Part shown: in pieces, positions 22,877 through 31,149 of the stretch
Layout: each line of letters starts with the position of its first letter
Numbering within the stretch: position 1 is the first letter of the stretch
From: Oscillibacter sp.
Lineage (GTDB): Bacteria; Bacillota; Clostridia; Oscillospirales; Oscillospiraceae
DNA: 64,000 bases
Direction: 5' to 3'
NCBI GenBank assembly: GCA_017526785.1
Contig: JAFXQV010000018.1
Location: 62,001 to 126,000, forward strand
Made by a program: the position numbers and the translations under genes
The notes under the pieces: generated by a model
Database searches by the model: none
Told to the model about the DNA's origin: nothing
The model's input: only the letters and a program-made list of their open reading frames with translations

Positions 22877-24271
22877 ATGGCACGGAAAGCGAATATGTCC
22901 TTGCAGAAGAACCCCATGCCGTCGCAGGAACCGGACGTACGCAACCATAACTTTGAGGAAGTCGCGCTGGGCTACACCAAGGAACAGGCTCTCGACGAGG
23001 CACAGCGTTGCTTGCGTTGCAAGAACCGCCCCTGTATGGAAGGCTGTCCCGTCATGGTGCGCATTCCCGAATTTATCGAGAAGGTGGAAGCGGGCGAGTT
23101 CGAGGAGGCTTACCAGATTATCTCCGCCACGTCGGCACTCCCGGCGGTGTGCGGCCGCGTCTGCCCACAGGAGAGCCAGTGCGAAAAATACTGTGTGCGC
23201 GGCAAGAAGGGCGACCCCGTGGGTATCGGGCGTCTGGAACGCTTTGTGGCCGACTGGCACAATGAACACGTCACGGCGAAGGCCGAAAAGCCCACCCCCA
23301 ACGGACACCGCGTCGCCGTGATTGGCTCCGGCCCCGCCGGACTGACCTGTGCCGGAGACCTTGCGCGTAAGGGTTACGAAGTCACGGTCTTTGAGGCTCT
23401 GCACCTTGCGGGCGGCGTGCTGGTGTACGGAATCCCGGAGTTCCGTCTGCCCAAGGCCATTGTGCAGAAGGAGGTCAACGGCCTGAAAGATTTGGGCGTC
23501 ACCATCTCCACGGACACCGTCGTAGGCCGTACCATTACCGTCGACGAACTCATGACGGAACAGGGTTTCGAGGCCGTGTTCATCGGTTCCGGCGCGGGAC
23601 TGCCCATGTTTATGAACATCCCCGGCGTGAACTACAAGGGCGTCCTGTCCGCTAACGAGTTCTTGACGCGTATCAATCTCATGAAGGCCTATTTGCCCGG
23701 TGCCGACACGCCGATTATCCACCCGAAGAAAGTCGCGGTCGTCGGCGGCGGCAACGTCGCCATGGACGCCGCCCGCTGTGCGAAGCGTCTGGGCGCGGAG
23801 GTGTACATTGTCTACCGCCGCGGCATGGAGGAGCTTCCCGCCCGGAAAGAGGAAGTCGAACACGCCATTGAGGAAGGCATCATCTTCAAGACGCTCAACA
23901 ACCCCGTGGAGATTCTGGCCGACGAAGACGACAATGTGACCAAAATCCGTTGCATTGAAATGGAACTCGGCGAGCCGGACGCGTCCGGACGCCGCCGCCC
24001 CATTGAGAAGCCCGGCAGTGAGTTTGAGCTTGAGGTCGACTGCGTGATTATGGCGTTAGGCACCAGTCCGAACCCGCTGATTAAGTCCACGACGGAGGGA
24101 CTGGAAATCAACCGCAAGGGCGGAATCGTGGTCAACGAGGACGGCCTGACCTCCCGCGAAAACGTGTACGCGGGCGGCGACGCCGTGACCGGAGCGGCAA
24201 CCGTCATTCTGGCCATGGGCGCGGGCAAGACCGCCGCCAAGGCCATTGACGAGGCGTTAAGCAAAAAGTAA
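22877..24271 (+). CDS. nfnB: NfnB, large subunit of the bifurcating transhydrogenase (glutamate synthase small-chain fold)
   Basis: 464 residues. It holds two [4Fe-4S] clusters and the bifurcating FAD. The N-terminal cysteine clusters are present (AQRCLRCKNRPCMEGCPV and VCPQESQCEKYC), followed by the FAD dinucleotide fold (VAVIGSGPAGLTCAGDLARK), the NADPH fold (VAVVGGGNVAMDAARCAKRL) and the C-terminal FAD site (NVYAGGDAVTGAATVILAMG). Such proteins are often named gltA or GltD, but no large glutamate synthase gene accompanies it. It begins 3 bases after nfnA behind AAAAGGAGG and ends just before a terminator hairpin. Confidence 0.92.
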   Translation: MARKANMSLQKNPMPSQEPDVRNHNFEEVALGYTKEQALDEAQRCLRCKNRPCMEGCPVMVRIPEFIEKVEAGEFEEAYQIISATSALPAVCGRVCPQESQCEKYCVRGKKGDPVGIGRLERFVADWHNEHVTAKAEKPTPNGHRVAVIGSGPAGLTCAGDLARKGYEVTVFEALHLAGGVLVYGIPEFRLPKAIVQKEVNGLKDLGVTISTDTVVGRTITVDELMTEQGFEAVFIGSGAGLPMFMNIPGVNYKGVLSANEFLTRINLMKAYLPGADTPIIHPKKVAVVGGGNVAMDAARCAKRLGAEVYIVYRRGMEELPARKEEVEHAIEEGIIFKTLNNPVEILADEDDNVTKIRCIEMELGEPDASGRRRPIEKPGSEFELEVDCVIMALGTSPNPLIKSTTEGLEINRKGGIVVNEDGLTSRENVYAGGDAVTGAATVILAMGAGKTAAKAIDEALSKK

Positions 24272-24288
24272 GCGTAACCAAACAGTAA

Positions 24289-24320
24289 CGCCGCAATCCG
24301 TTCAGGATTGCGGCGCATTT
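24289..24320 (+). terminator. Terminator of nfnAB
   Basis: An 11-bp perfect stem (24289-24299 with 24305-24315), 5-base loop, followed by CATTTC. Confidence 0.75.
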
Positions 24321-24366
24321 CATCAGGAGTGTGTCCGATGTAAGACTATAGGCTGTGGTACATCAA

Positions 24367-24675
24367 TCATTTTAAATCTTTCATGCGCCTGTCCGCGATT
24401 TTGTAGACTTCATCATCAGCTCTGAACCCCACAACTACAATCAGCAGACTACTTTCCGTACGGCACACGTTGTAAACAATACGGATACCCGCTTTCCGAA
24501 GTTTAACTTCCCGGAGTCCGGTTAAATTTACTTGTTTATGCCCCAGTGCTTTGCCGAAATTTTCCGGGTCGGTTTTTAATTTCTCGATTGCCTTCCGAAC
24601 TTCACGGCTTACACTGCCATCCAGACGATTTAAGTCTTCTTCCGCTTCCCGTAAATAGCGAATAGTCCATTTCAT
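24367..24675 (-). CDS. RelE/ParE-family toxin
   Basis: 102 residues, typical for the family. RelE-type toxins cut ribosome-bound mRNA and are held by a cognate antitoxin. The fold is readable: N-terminal strand and helix (WTIRYLREAEEDLNRLDGSV), central basic strands (GLREVKLRKAGIRIVYNV) and the final VVVGFRADDEVYKIADRRM pattern common in Firmicutes members. Start follows CAGGAGGAAC, a strong site. The antitoxin lies upstream on the same strand, but the genes are 216 bases apart, unusual for this type, and the gap holds a long inverted repeat. The module is visibly more AT-rich than its neighbours, suggesting acquisition. Confidence 0.88.
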   Translation of the reverse strand: MKWTIRYLREAEEDLNRLDGSVSREVRKAIEKLKTDPENFGKALGHKQVNLTGLREVKLRKAGIRIVYNVCRTESSLLIVVVGFRADDEVYKIADRRMKDLK

Positions 24676-24705
24676 CTGTATGTTCCTCCTGTGTTATGGT
24701 AGTTC

Positions 24706-24719
24706 TACCCCTTGGGGTA
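24706..24719. repeat. 14-bp near-palindrome upstream of the toxin gene
   Basis: TACCCC (24706-24711) and GGGGTA (24714-24719) around a TT centre, between the toxin start and the larger inverted repeat. It could be an operator half-site pair or a small hairpin; nothing else identifies it. Confidence 0.4.
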
Positions 24720-24720
24720 C

Positions 24721-24823
24721 ATATACTCACGAGCGATGAAATTTGCCGTCTCTTGCTCCGCCGCGCTTACGTCAAGCGGGATTCAAAGCGTCGGGCGGCA
24801 AATCTTACCGCTCACGAGTATAT
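24721..24823. repeat. 103-bp element with 30-bp imperfect inverted repeats between toxin and antitoxin genes
   Basis: Left arm 24721-24750 (begins ATATACTCACGAGCG) and right arm 24794-24823 (the complement begins ATATACTCGTGAGCG) match at about 23 of 30 positions, most differences compatible with G-T pairing. The 43-base centre contains a smaller hairpin (CCGCGCTT/AAGCGGG). There is no T-run, so it is not a simple terminator. It resembles a miniature inverted-repeat element inserted in the operon, or a stable mRNA hairpin that separates toxin and antitoxin expression. Confidence 0.6.
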
Positions 24824-24891
24824 AAGCATTACAGCAAACCATAAAACAAATAAGGAACAGCGTCAAACAAGCGTTACGGTTGCTTACAGAT

Positions 24892-25218
24892 TTATTCGAG
24901 TTCGATGTCCTCCCATCCCGCCAAATCTTCTTCCGTAATGCCTAAATTGGCATCTACTTCCTCCTGTGAAATTGTTTGGGAAGGGTCATAGCGCGACATA
25001 CGCTCCATAGCAAGCGCGTAAAGTTTCGCGTCTTCCAGTTCGTCCACTAAGTGGGCATAATTTGCCGGAGAGAGTAGCACACATTCAACAACATCATCTT
25101 TCATGACTACTTTCACGCCGGTTTCCCATACTTCTTTCAAAATCTGCTCCACAAGACTGCGGTCTAAATCAGATATGGAAACCGCGTCTTTGACTGTAGG
25201 GAACATAGTTGCCATCAT
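24892..25218 (-). CDS. Phd/YefM-type antitoxin
   Basis: 108 residues. N-terminal DNA-binding fold of the Phd type (DAVSISDLDRSLVEQILKEV, then VVMKDDVVECVLLSPANYAHL) and an acidic C-terminal tail (EEVDANLGITEEDLAGWEDI) suited to wrap a basic RelE toxin. Several start codons are close together (GTG 25224, ATG 25218, ATG 25215); GGGGTGAG lies just upstream, so 25218 or 25215 is likely. It has its own sigma-A promoter and, as usual for such systems, probably represses it. The partner is the RelE-type toxin 216 bases downstream. Confidence 0.85.
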   Translation of the reverse strand: MMATMFPTVKDAVSISDLDRSLVEQILKEVWETGVKVVMKDDVVECVLLSPANYAHLVDELEDAKLYALAMERMSRYDPSQTISQEEVDANLGITEEDLAGWEDIELE

Positions 25219-25252
25219 ACTCACCCCATTTCAAGGAATCCCGGCACTCTGT

Positions 25253-25281
25253 ATAGTAGCAGATATGTCTTGCTTTGTCAA
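25253..25281 (-). promoter_or_regulatory. Sigma-A promoter of the toxin-antitoxin module
   Basis: On the minus strand TTGACA (25281-25276), 17-base spacer, TACTAT (25258-25253), about 35 bases before the antitoxin start codons. Confidence 0.8.
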
Positions 25282-25317
25282 GGGGGCTACAATGTTTTTC
25301 CCACGTTCCGATTGGTA

Positions 25318-26838
25318 TCACGTTTCTGTCTCCGCGTGTACGGCGCGGACAATTTTTTCGCGTAACTGCCGCTTTCGGTCGTCGAAAAGCAGTTCCCGAT
25401 TGTGCCGGAAATAGGCGTCACACCCGAAGTTTTCCACGTACCAAGACAGATGAAACCCCGCCGTGATTTCCGTCACAAATAACACCAGTTCCTGTCCCTC
25501 TCCGACTGCCTCTTCCAGAAACCGGAAAGCGTTGTCGAACTGCTTCCCGGTCTCGTCGGCGAACTGTTCGCGGCGCGTGACCTCCGCCCCGAACCACGCC
25601 CGCACGGCGTCCATAACCGCGTCACGATTCGGGAACGTCCCGCCCCGGATACGCGTCCGGTAGTCGTCCAAAGCGCCGATTTCCCGCTGCAACGCGTCGC
25701 GGTGTTCGGGGTCGAGATGTCCGGCCTCCCGCGCCTGACGCAACCTGTCGCGGCGGCGTTGCGATAATTCCTCCAAAATCGCGTCCGGCTCCTCCGCCGG
25801 GAGACGTTCCCGGAACTCCGTCAAGGCCGCGTGAAGCGCCGACGTGAAGCCGTCCTGCCGCCACACGGCTTTGGCGCTGTCCGTCAGCCGCGACAGCAAC
25901 AGCCCCATGACGGACAGTTTCTCGTCGAAAGGCGCGTCCCGCAGTTCGGAGACTGTCACGGGTTGCCAATGGCCTTGCAAGACTTCCTCCACGCGGTAAC
26001 GCTTACGGTACTTGTTGTAGAGTTCCAAATAGTTGGCGAAGTCCCGCGCAATCCGGGGGAGCTGGATATACTCGCCGATTGTGTCGCGCCCGACTTTGAC
26101 GCCGATTTTCTCGCAGACGGTCAGTAATTCGCTCAAGTCCTCCCAGCCCCGCGCCGTGGCGAACTCCATGCCGTCCACGGTCGTTTCGACGGCGTAAAAG
26201 TTCTCCTTGCGGATGTCCAGATAGGACACGACAGCGCCGTGCAACCCCTTCCGCGTGGCGTACTCCTTCCAGACGCCGAAATCCTCCCGGACATCGATTT
26301 TCCTCACGCGGTCGAGCGTCACCACGTCAAATTCCCGGACGGAACGGTTATATTCCGGCGGATTCCCCGCCGCCACAATCATCCAGCCGTCGGGCAGACG
26401 CTGATTCCCGAACGTCTTGCACTGCAAAAACTGTAACATCATGGGGGCAAGCGTCTCGGAAACGCAGTTGATTTCGTCCAGAAACAGGATACCCTCCCGG
26501 ATTCCGGTTTTCTCCATGAGGTCATGCACGGAAGCGAGAATTTCGCTCATCGTGTATTCCGTGACGGAATACTCCGCGCCGTCGTAGACGCGTTTCGAGA
26601 TAAACGGAAGTCCCATGGCGCTTTGTCGGGTGTGGTGCGTGATGGTGTAGGACACCAGCCCAACGCCCGATTCCGCCGCGATTTGCGCCATAATCTGTGT
26701 TTTGCCGATACCCGGCGGCCCCATTAACAGAATCGGGCGTTGCCGTATGGGCGGAATCAGGTAATTTTCCAGCCCGTCACGGGTCAGATAAGCGCGCAAG
26801 GCGTCGGAAATCTCCTGTTTTGCCTGTTTGATGTTCAT
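25318..26838 (-). CDS. MoxR-type AAA+ ATPase
   Basis: 506 residues. The AAA+ core is N-terminal: Walker A (LLMGPPGIGKTQIM), Walker B (GILFLDEINCV) and sensor-type segment (IVAAGNPPEYNRSV). The C-terminal half is a long Arg/Glu-rich helical region, partly coiled coil, found in the subfamily annotated simply as AAA family ATPase in Clostridia. MoxR proteins are chaperone-like and usually act with a VWA-domain protein; none is in this window. It starts 9 bases after tex ends, so the two are cotranscribed, with nucleoside kinase first. Substrate and function are unknown. Confidence 0.85.
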   Translation of the reverse strand: MNIKQAKQEISDALRAYLTRDGLENYLIPPIRQRPILLMGPPGIGKTQIMAQIAAESGVGLVSYTITHHTRQSAMGLPFISKRVYDGAEYSVTEYTMSEILASVHDLMEKTGIREGILFLDEINCVSETLAPMMLQFLQCKTFGNQRLPDGWMIVAAGNPPEYNRSVREFDVVTLDRVRKIDVREDFGVWKEYATRKGLHGAVVSYLDIRKENFYAVETTVDGMEFATARGWEDLSELLTVCEKIGVKVGRDTIGEYIQLPRIARDFANYLELYNKYRKRYRVEEVLQGHWQPVTVSELRDAPFDEKLSVMGLLLSRLTDSAKAVWRQDGFTSALHAALTEFRERLPAEEPDAILEELSQRRRDRLRQAREAGHLDPEHRDALQREIGALDDYRTRIRGGTFPNRDAVMDAVRAWFGAEVTRREQFADETGKQFDNAFRFLEEAVGEGQELVLFVTEITAGFHLSWYVENFGCDAYFRHNRELLFDDRKRQLREKIVRAVHAETET

Positions 26839-26847
26839 GAAAGTTCC

Positions 26848-29010
26848 TCATTGCGCCTTGGCCTGTTTGATAGAAAGGCTGATACGCTTCTTTTTCTCGT
26901 CCACGTCCAGCACGACGACCTGAACCACGTCGCCGACGCGGAGCGCCTCCGACGGGTGCTTCAGGTAGCGGTCGGCAATCTGCGAAATGTGCACAAGCCC
27001 GTCCTGATGTACGCCGATGTCGACGAACGCGCCAAAATCAATCACGTTCCGCACGGTGCCGGACAGCTTCATACCCGGTTTCAGGTCGGAAATGTCCATA
27101 ACGTCCGTTCTCAAAATTGGCTTCGGGAGGCTGTCGCGCACGTCGCGCCCGGGCTTCATGAGTTCCCCGATAACGTCCGAGAGCGTCGGGACGCCGACGC
27201 CCGTTTCCCGCGCGGCCTTCTCCAAGCCGTAGGCCTCGACTTTCTTCCGCAAGTCGCCCAGACGCCCCGCTTTCACGTCCTCATCCGTGTTGCCCATGAG
27301 ACGAAGCAGTTTCTCCGCCGCGTCGTACGATTCGGGGTGTACGGCGGTATTGTCGAGTACGTTCTTGCTCTCCGGAACGCGCAGGAATCCCGCGCACTGC
27401 TGATACGCTTTCGGCCCCAGTTTCGGGACTTTCAGCAGTTGGGCGCGTTTCGTGAAAGCGCCGTTTTCCTCACGGTAGGCCACAATATTTTTCGCGGTCG
27501 CGGCGGTCAAGCCCGACACCCGTTTCAGTAACGACGCCGAAGCGGTATTCAAGTCCACGCCGACGGCGTTTACACAATCTTCCACTACGGCGTCCAGCGC
27601 GGCCTCCAACTGTTTCGGCGGGCAGTCGTGCTGATACTGTCCGACGCCGATTGCTTTCGGCTCGATTTTCACGAGTTCCGCCAACGGGTCTTGTAGGCGT
27701 CTGGCGATTGACACGGCCGAACGGAGATTCACGTCATACTGCGGGAACTCCTCCGCCGCCAGCTTGCTTGCCGAGTACACAGACGCGCCCGCCTCCGAGA
27801 CCATCATGTAACTAAGTCCGGCGTCGGGGTTGCGGCGTATCATCTCGACGGCCATTTGTTCGGTCTCGCGGCTCGCGGTGCCGTTGCCGATTGCCAAGTG
27901 TTCGACGTGGTGCTTGCGTACCAGTGCCGAAAGTTTCGCGATTGCCTCCTCTTTCTGGCGCTCCCCGAACGTCGGATAGACTACGGCGGTGTCCAATACT
28001 TTCCCGGTGCCGTCGACGACCGCGACTTTGCACCCGTTTCTGTAGCCGGGGTCAAGCCCCATCGTGACTTTCCCCTTGACGGGCGGCTGCATGAGCAACG
28101 GGCGCAGATTCAGCGCAAATTGCCCGATTGCGCCGTCATAGGCGGTATCGGAGAGCCCGGAACGCGTCTCGCGCTCCACGGACGGGAAAATCAAACGGTC
28201 GTAGGCGTCCAGCGCGGCGGCCTTGACAAAGTCCGTGGACGGCGTGCCGGGTACCGCCGACGCCTTGTAAACTGTCTGCATGGCGCGGTCGTGGTTCATG
28301 TCGACGGTGACTTTCAGAAACTTTTCCTTTTCGCCGCGATTCAATGCTAAAATCTGGTAGCCCTGCAAGCGGTTCAGGGGCTGCGTGAAGTCGTAATACG
28401 TCCGGTATACGGAATCCTCGTCGGTGGCGGCCTCCGCGTGTACGGTCGCCGTACGGCTGACAAGGGAGCGGAGCGATTTCCGGAGTTCGGGGTCGTCGCT
28501 GATTTTCTCCGCGATAATGTCCGACGCGCCCGCCAAGGCGTCCTCGACGGTCTCCACGCCCTTTTCGGGGTCGATGTACGCCGCCGCCGCTTCCTCCGGC
28601 TTGGGGCCGTCGCGCCGCTGTGCAAAGAGAATTTCCGACAGCGGTTCCAATCCCTTTTCCTTCGCCACGGTGGCGCGGGTGCGGCGTTTCGGCTTGTAGG
28701 GGCGGTACAAGTCCTCCAACTCCGCCAGCGTCTTGGCCTCCGCGATTGCCGCCGACAGTTCCTCCGTGAGCTTGCCCTGTTCCTCAATGGCCTTGAGAAT
28801 CGTTTCCCGGCGCTCCTGCAAGCCCCGTAAGTACGCCAGACGCGTTTCGAGTGTGCGTAGCGCGGTGTCGTCCATAGCGCCGTGCAACTCCTTCCGGTAG
28901 CGGGCTATAAACGGAATCGTGTTGCCCTCGTCCAGAAGCTGGATAACGTTTGCAATCTGCTGTTCGTCCCGTCCGAGTTCGGCGGACAGGATAGAAACAA
29001 TGGAATCCAT
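26848..29010 (-). CDS. tex: Tex-family RNA-binding transcription accessory protein
   Basis: 720 residues, the normal length. Tex is a multi-domain nucleic-acid-binding protein related to eukaryotic Spt6. The N-terminal helical domain (LDEGNTIPFIARYRKE), the YqgF/RNase-H-like domain (GLDPGYRNGCKVAVVDGTGK), a helix-hairpin-helix pair (VNAVGVDLNTASASLLKRVS) and a C-terminal S1 domain (VIDFGAFVDIGVHQDGLVHI) are in the expected order. The ATG at 29010 follows AAGGAGAGA and opens with the typical MDSI segment; the longer frame to 29109 runs into the upstream gene. The operon order is nucleoside kinase, tex, MoxR ATPase. Confidence 0.96.
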   Translation of the reverse strand: MDSIVSILSAELGRDEQQIANVIQLLDEGNTIPFIARYRKELHGAMDDTALRTLETRLAYLRGLQERRETILKAIEEQGKLTEELSAAIAEAKTLAELEDLYRPYKPKRRTRATVAKEKGLEPLSEILFAQRRDGPKPEEAAAAYIDPEKGVETVEDALAGASDIIAEKISDDPELRKSLRSLVSRTATVHAEAATDEDSVYRTYYDFTQPLNRLQGYQILALNRGEKEKFLKVTVDMNHDRAMQTVYKASAVPGTPSTDFVKAAALDAYDRLIFPSVERETRSGLSDTAYDGAIGQFALNLRPLLMQPPVKGKVTMGLDPGYRNGCKVAVVDGTGKVLDTAVVYPTFGERQKEEAIAKLSALVRKHHVEHLAIGNGTASRETEQMAVEMIRRNPDAGLSYMMVSEAGASVYSASKLAAEEFPQYDVNLRSAVSIARRLQDPLAELVKIEPKAIGVGQYQHDCPPKQLEAALDAVVEDCVNAVGVDLNTASASLLKRVSGLTAATAKNIVAYREENGAFTKRAQLLKVPKLGPKAYQQCAGFLRVPESKNVLDNTAVHPESYDAAEKLLRLMGNTDEDVKAGRLGDLRKKVEAYGLEKAARETGVGVPTLSDVIGELMKPGRDVRDSLPKPILRTDVMDISDLKPGMKLSGTVRNVIDFGAFVDIGVHQDGLVHISQIADRYLKHPSEALRVGDVVQVVVLDVDEKKKRISLSIKQAKAQ

Positions 29011-29068
29011 GTGTTCGTCTCTCCTTGTCACATTATGACGGCGCGTCCCGTGGAACGCGCCGGAATTG

Positions 29069-30730
29069 TCAGACGTTGTAGCACCCGCCGCCGATGAACT
29101 CCCGGACAATTGACGATTTCGGCACCACGTCGTCCGGCAAAGGCAGAAAGTAGTTCATGAACTTCAACAGCCGTTTGGCCTCCACATACTCGTCACTGTC
29201 ACGCGGAATGGCGAACAGTAGCGGTTCCAAGTACGCCTGTAACAGCGCGGTCTCGAAAATCAGCGACGAGTTAAACACCACGTCGGCGCTGTCCTGATAC
29301 GGGAAAATGTTGTTTTCCTCGCCGCGCCGGACACTCGGCCACATGCGGATTGTCGCCTGTGCGTTGTGTCCACGCGTACGGGCGTCGCGCTCGATACGGC
29401 GCAACAGGCGGGCGTCGGTGCTGGGAATGCGGTTGTGGTCGTCAACGTTCAGAATGGTCAGACAACTGATATAAATCTTGAACTTGCTTTCGGGGGGGAG
29501 TGTGTACGACAGCGCGTCATTCAGGCAGTGGATACCTTCAATCACTAAAATGTCTTGGGGTCCCAAAGTCAGATAGTCGCCGTTGTACTCCCGACAGCCC
29601 TTCTTGAAATTGTAACTGGGAATCTCGACCGTTTCCCCGGCTAACAGGCGCGTCATGTCCTGATTCAACTGTTCCACGTCCATCGCGCCGAGGCCTTCAA
29701 AGTCATAGTTGCCGTTTTCGTCGCGGGGGGTCTTGTCGCGGTTGACAAAGTAATTGTCCGTGGCGACGGGGTGCGGGTGCAGGCCGCATGCCCGGAGCTG
29801 TGTACAGAGGCGGTGGGAAAACGTGGTCTTGCCCGACGACGACGGCCCCGCAATCATGACAAAGCGCACATCGTGCCGCGCCGCTATTGTCTGGGCGATG
29901 TCGCCGATACGCTTTTCCATAAGCGCTTCATGGGTCAAAATGAGGCCTTCCGACTGTCCGCGTGCAATCAGGTCGTTGAGTTCGCCGACGTTGCTGATAC
30001 CGAGCGCGGCGGCGTGGGCGGTGTCGTCGCGGAGCGTCTGGAACACCTTCCGCGACGGGTTGAACGTCCCGATTTTCGACGGGTCTTTCATCGACGGCAG
30101 GTGCAGTAAAAAGCCGTCCTCGTAGACTTCCAGTGAAAAGACTTTCACGTATCCGGTACTGGGCAGCATGTAGCCGTAGAAGTAATCGGAGAAGCCGTCG
30201 AGCGTGTAGACGTTGACATGGGAATCAATGCGGTAACGAAACAGCCGCGCCTTGTCCTCAAAGCGGTTCTTGTGGAACAGTTCTATGGCGTCGTCCGTGG
30301 GGAGGACTTTCTTTTCAATGGGCAAATCGGCGGCCGCGAGTTCCCGCATACGCGCCTCGACGCGTTCGAGCAGCGCGGCGTCAAGGTTAAAATTGCCCGT
30401 GGCGCGGAGGAACAGCGCGTTGCTCAGCGAAAACTCGACAACCACCCGGTCGACGTTCTCCGCCCCGGCGGTGTCGTAGAACGCCTTCAGGAGCAGGAAC
30501 ACGGCGGAACGCTCATAGGACTGGATTCCGGGCTTGTCACGGGCGGTAATCATGGTCAGGTGACAGTCGCGGTCGAGGTGGCGGTAGAGTTCGCGGAGCT
30601 TGCCGTCGCGGTTGACAAGCAGGATGTCGTCGGGGTAACGGCTCTGCATGTCGCGGGCAATCCGGGCGTACGTGACCCCGGCGGGGTAGTCGTACGCGGT
30701 GCCGTCGATGGTGACAGTGTAACGCTTCAT
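29069..30730 (-). CDS. Uridine kinase-like nucleoside kinase with N-terminal TGS domain
   Basis: 553 residues. N-terminal TGS domain (1-65; IDGTAYDYPAGVTYARIARD), a threonyl-tRNA-synthetase-like second domain (about 70-230) and a C-terminal uridine-kinase P-loop domain (FVMIAGPSSSGKTTFSHRL, then the DNYF and IEGIHCLND segments). This architecture is common in Firmicutes; it is assumed to phosphorylate a nucleoside, but the true substrate and the purpose of the tRNA-synthetase-like part are not established. Start follows AAAGGAGG. Its promoter (30774-30802) is embedded in a 9-bp inverted repeat that could be an operator. Confidence 0.9.
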   Translation of the reverse strand: MKRYTVTIDGTAYDYPAGVTYARIARDMQSRYPDDILLVNRDGKLRELYRHLDRDCHLTMITARDKPGIQSYERSAVFLLLKAFYDTAGAENVDRVVVEFSLSNALFLRATGNFNLDAALLERVEARMRELAAADLPIEKKVLPTDDAIELFHKNRFEDKARLFRYRIDSHVNVYTLDGFSDYFYGYMLPSTGYVKVFSLEVYEDGFLLHLPSMKDPSKIGTFNPSRKVFQTLRDDTAHAAALGISNVGELNDLIARGQSEGLILTHEALMEKRIGDIAQTIAARHDVRFVMIAGPSSSGKTTFSHRLCTQLRACGLHPHPVATDNYFVNRDKTPRDENGNYDFEGLGAMDVEQLNQDMTRLLAGETVEIPSYNFKKGCREYNGDYLTLGPQDILVIEGIHCLNDALSYTLPPESKFKIYISCLTILNVDDHNRIPSTDARLLRRIERDARTRGHNAQATIRMWPSVRRGEENNIFPYQDSADVVFNSSLIFETALLQAYLEPLLFAIPRDSDEYVEAKRLLKFMNYFLPLPDDVVPKSSIVREFIGGGCYNV

Positions 30731-30768
30731 AGCGGCCTCCTTTCGTGTACGGGGTGGCTTGCGGCTTT

Positions 30769-30802
30769 GCGACATTCTACCACATTTTTGAATGTCGCGC
30801 AA
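30769..30802 (-). promoter_or_regulatory. Nucleoside kinase-tex promoter overlapped by an inverted repeat
   Basis: Minus strand TTGCGC (30802-30797), 17-base spacer, TAGAAT (30779-30774). GCGACATTC (30769-30777) and GAATGTCGC (30790-30798) form a perfect 9-bp inverted repeat that covers the -10 and reaches the -35, the layout of a repressor operator. Confidence 0.6.
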
Positions 30803-30947
30803 CCGCTATTTGTGAAAAGGCCGATGTCACTTTGTTGTATGGATTTCCCGAAAGGGACTGGAAACGGGGAAACGGTATGAAAAGAGCCTGTTCCGGGGTT
30901 CAATTTTTGGCGCGTCTTTGTCGGTTCTCTATAGTTTTTTCCGTTGT

Positions 30948-30971
30948 AAAAAAGCCATGCCGCCCGGCATG
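30948..30971 (-). terminator. Possible minus-strand terminator upstream of rpsB
   Basis: CATGCCG/CGGCATG hairpin (30956-30962 with 30965-30971) followed on the minus strand by GCTTTTTTAC. No minus-strand gene precedes it in the window, so it may block antisense transcription from the rpsB region. Confidence 0.45.
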
Positions 30972-31013
30972 TGCCGGAGAGCCAAAAGCCCGCGAGAACT
31001 TGACAAAAAACGC

Positions 31014-31042
31014 TTGACAGAACCGGGCGGACGTGTTAAAGT
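31014..31042 (+). promoter_or_regulatory. Sigma-A promoter of rpsB-tsf
   Basis: TTGACA (31014-31019), 17-base spacer, TAAAGT (31037-31042). A second TTGACA lies 15 bases further upstream without a matching -10. Confidence 0.85.
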
Positions 31043-31049
31043 TTACAAG

Positions 31050-31149
31050 TTATCCCACACGGCGGCGGACTGTCGGTTCGTGCGAACCCGTCAGCCGACG
31101 GGGCGAGGCCGCCGGAGGTACAACGAAACCATTTCAGGAGGAATCACAC
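31050..31149 (+). promoter_or_regulatory. Structured rpsB 5' leader, candidate S2 autoregulatory site
   Basis: An outer helix GGCGGC/GCCGCC (31061-31066 with 31108-31113) encloses two hairpins, GGTTC/GAACC (31075-31079 with 31084-31088) and CCGTC/GACGG (31088-31092 with 31097-31101), forming a three-way-junction shape directly before the AGGAGG of rpsB. Ribosomal protein leaders of this kind usually bind the encoded protein. Confidence 0.5.

Larger units (their letters stand above)
30731..31149. other. Divergent intergenic region between nucleoside kinase and rpsB
   Basis: A 419-base gap without a convincing gene. From left to right it contains the minus-strand kinase promoter within an inverted repeat, about 140 bases with no feature I can name, a hairpin with a minus-strand T-run (30948-30971), the rpsB promoter, and the structured rpsB leader. 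Confidence 0.65.

Noticed and set aside
22100-23863. 587-codon minus-strand frame across nfnA and nfnB
   Set aside because: It spans two genes with clear Fe-S and flavin motifs, so it is a shadow.
24721-24823. Intrinsic terminator between antitoxin and toxin
   Set aside because: The arms are 30 bp with a 43-base loop and there is no T-run in the direction of transcription.
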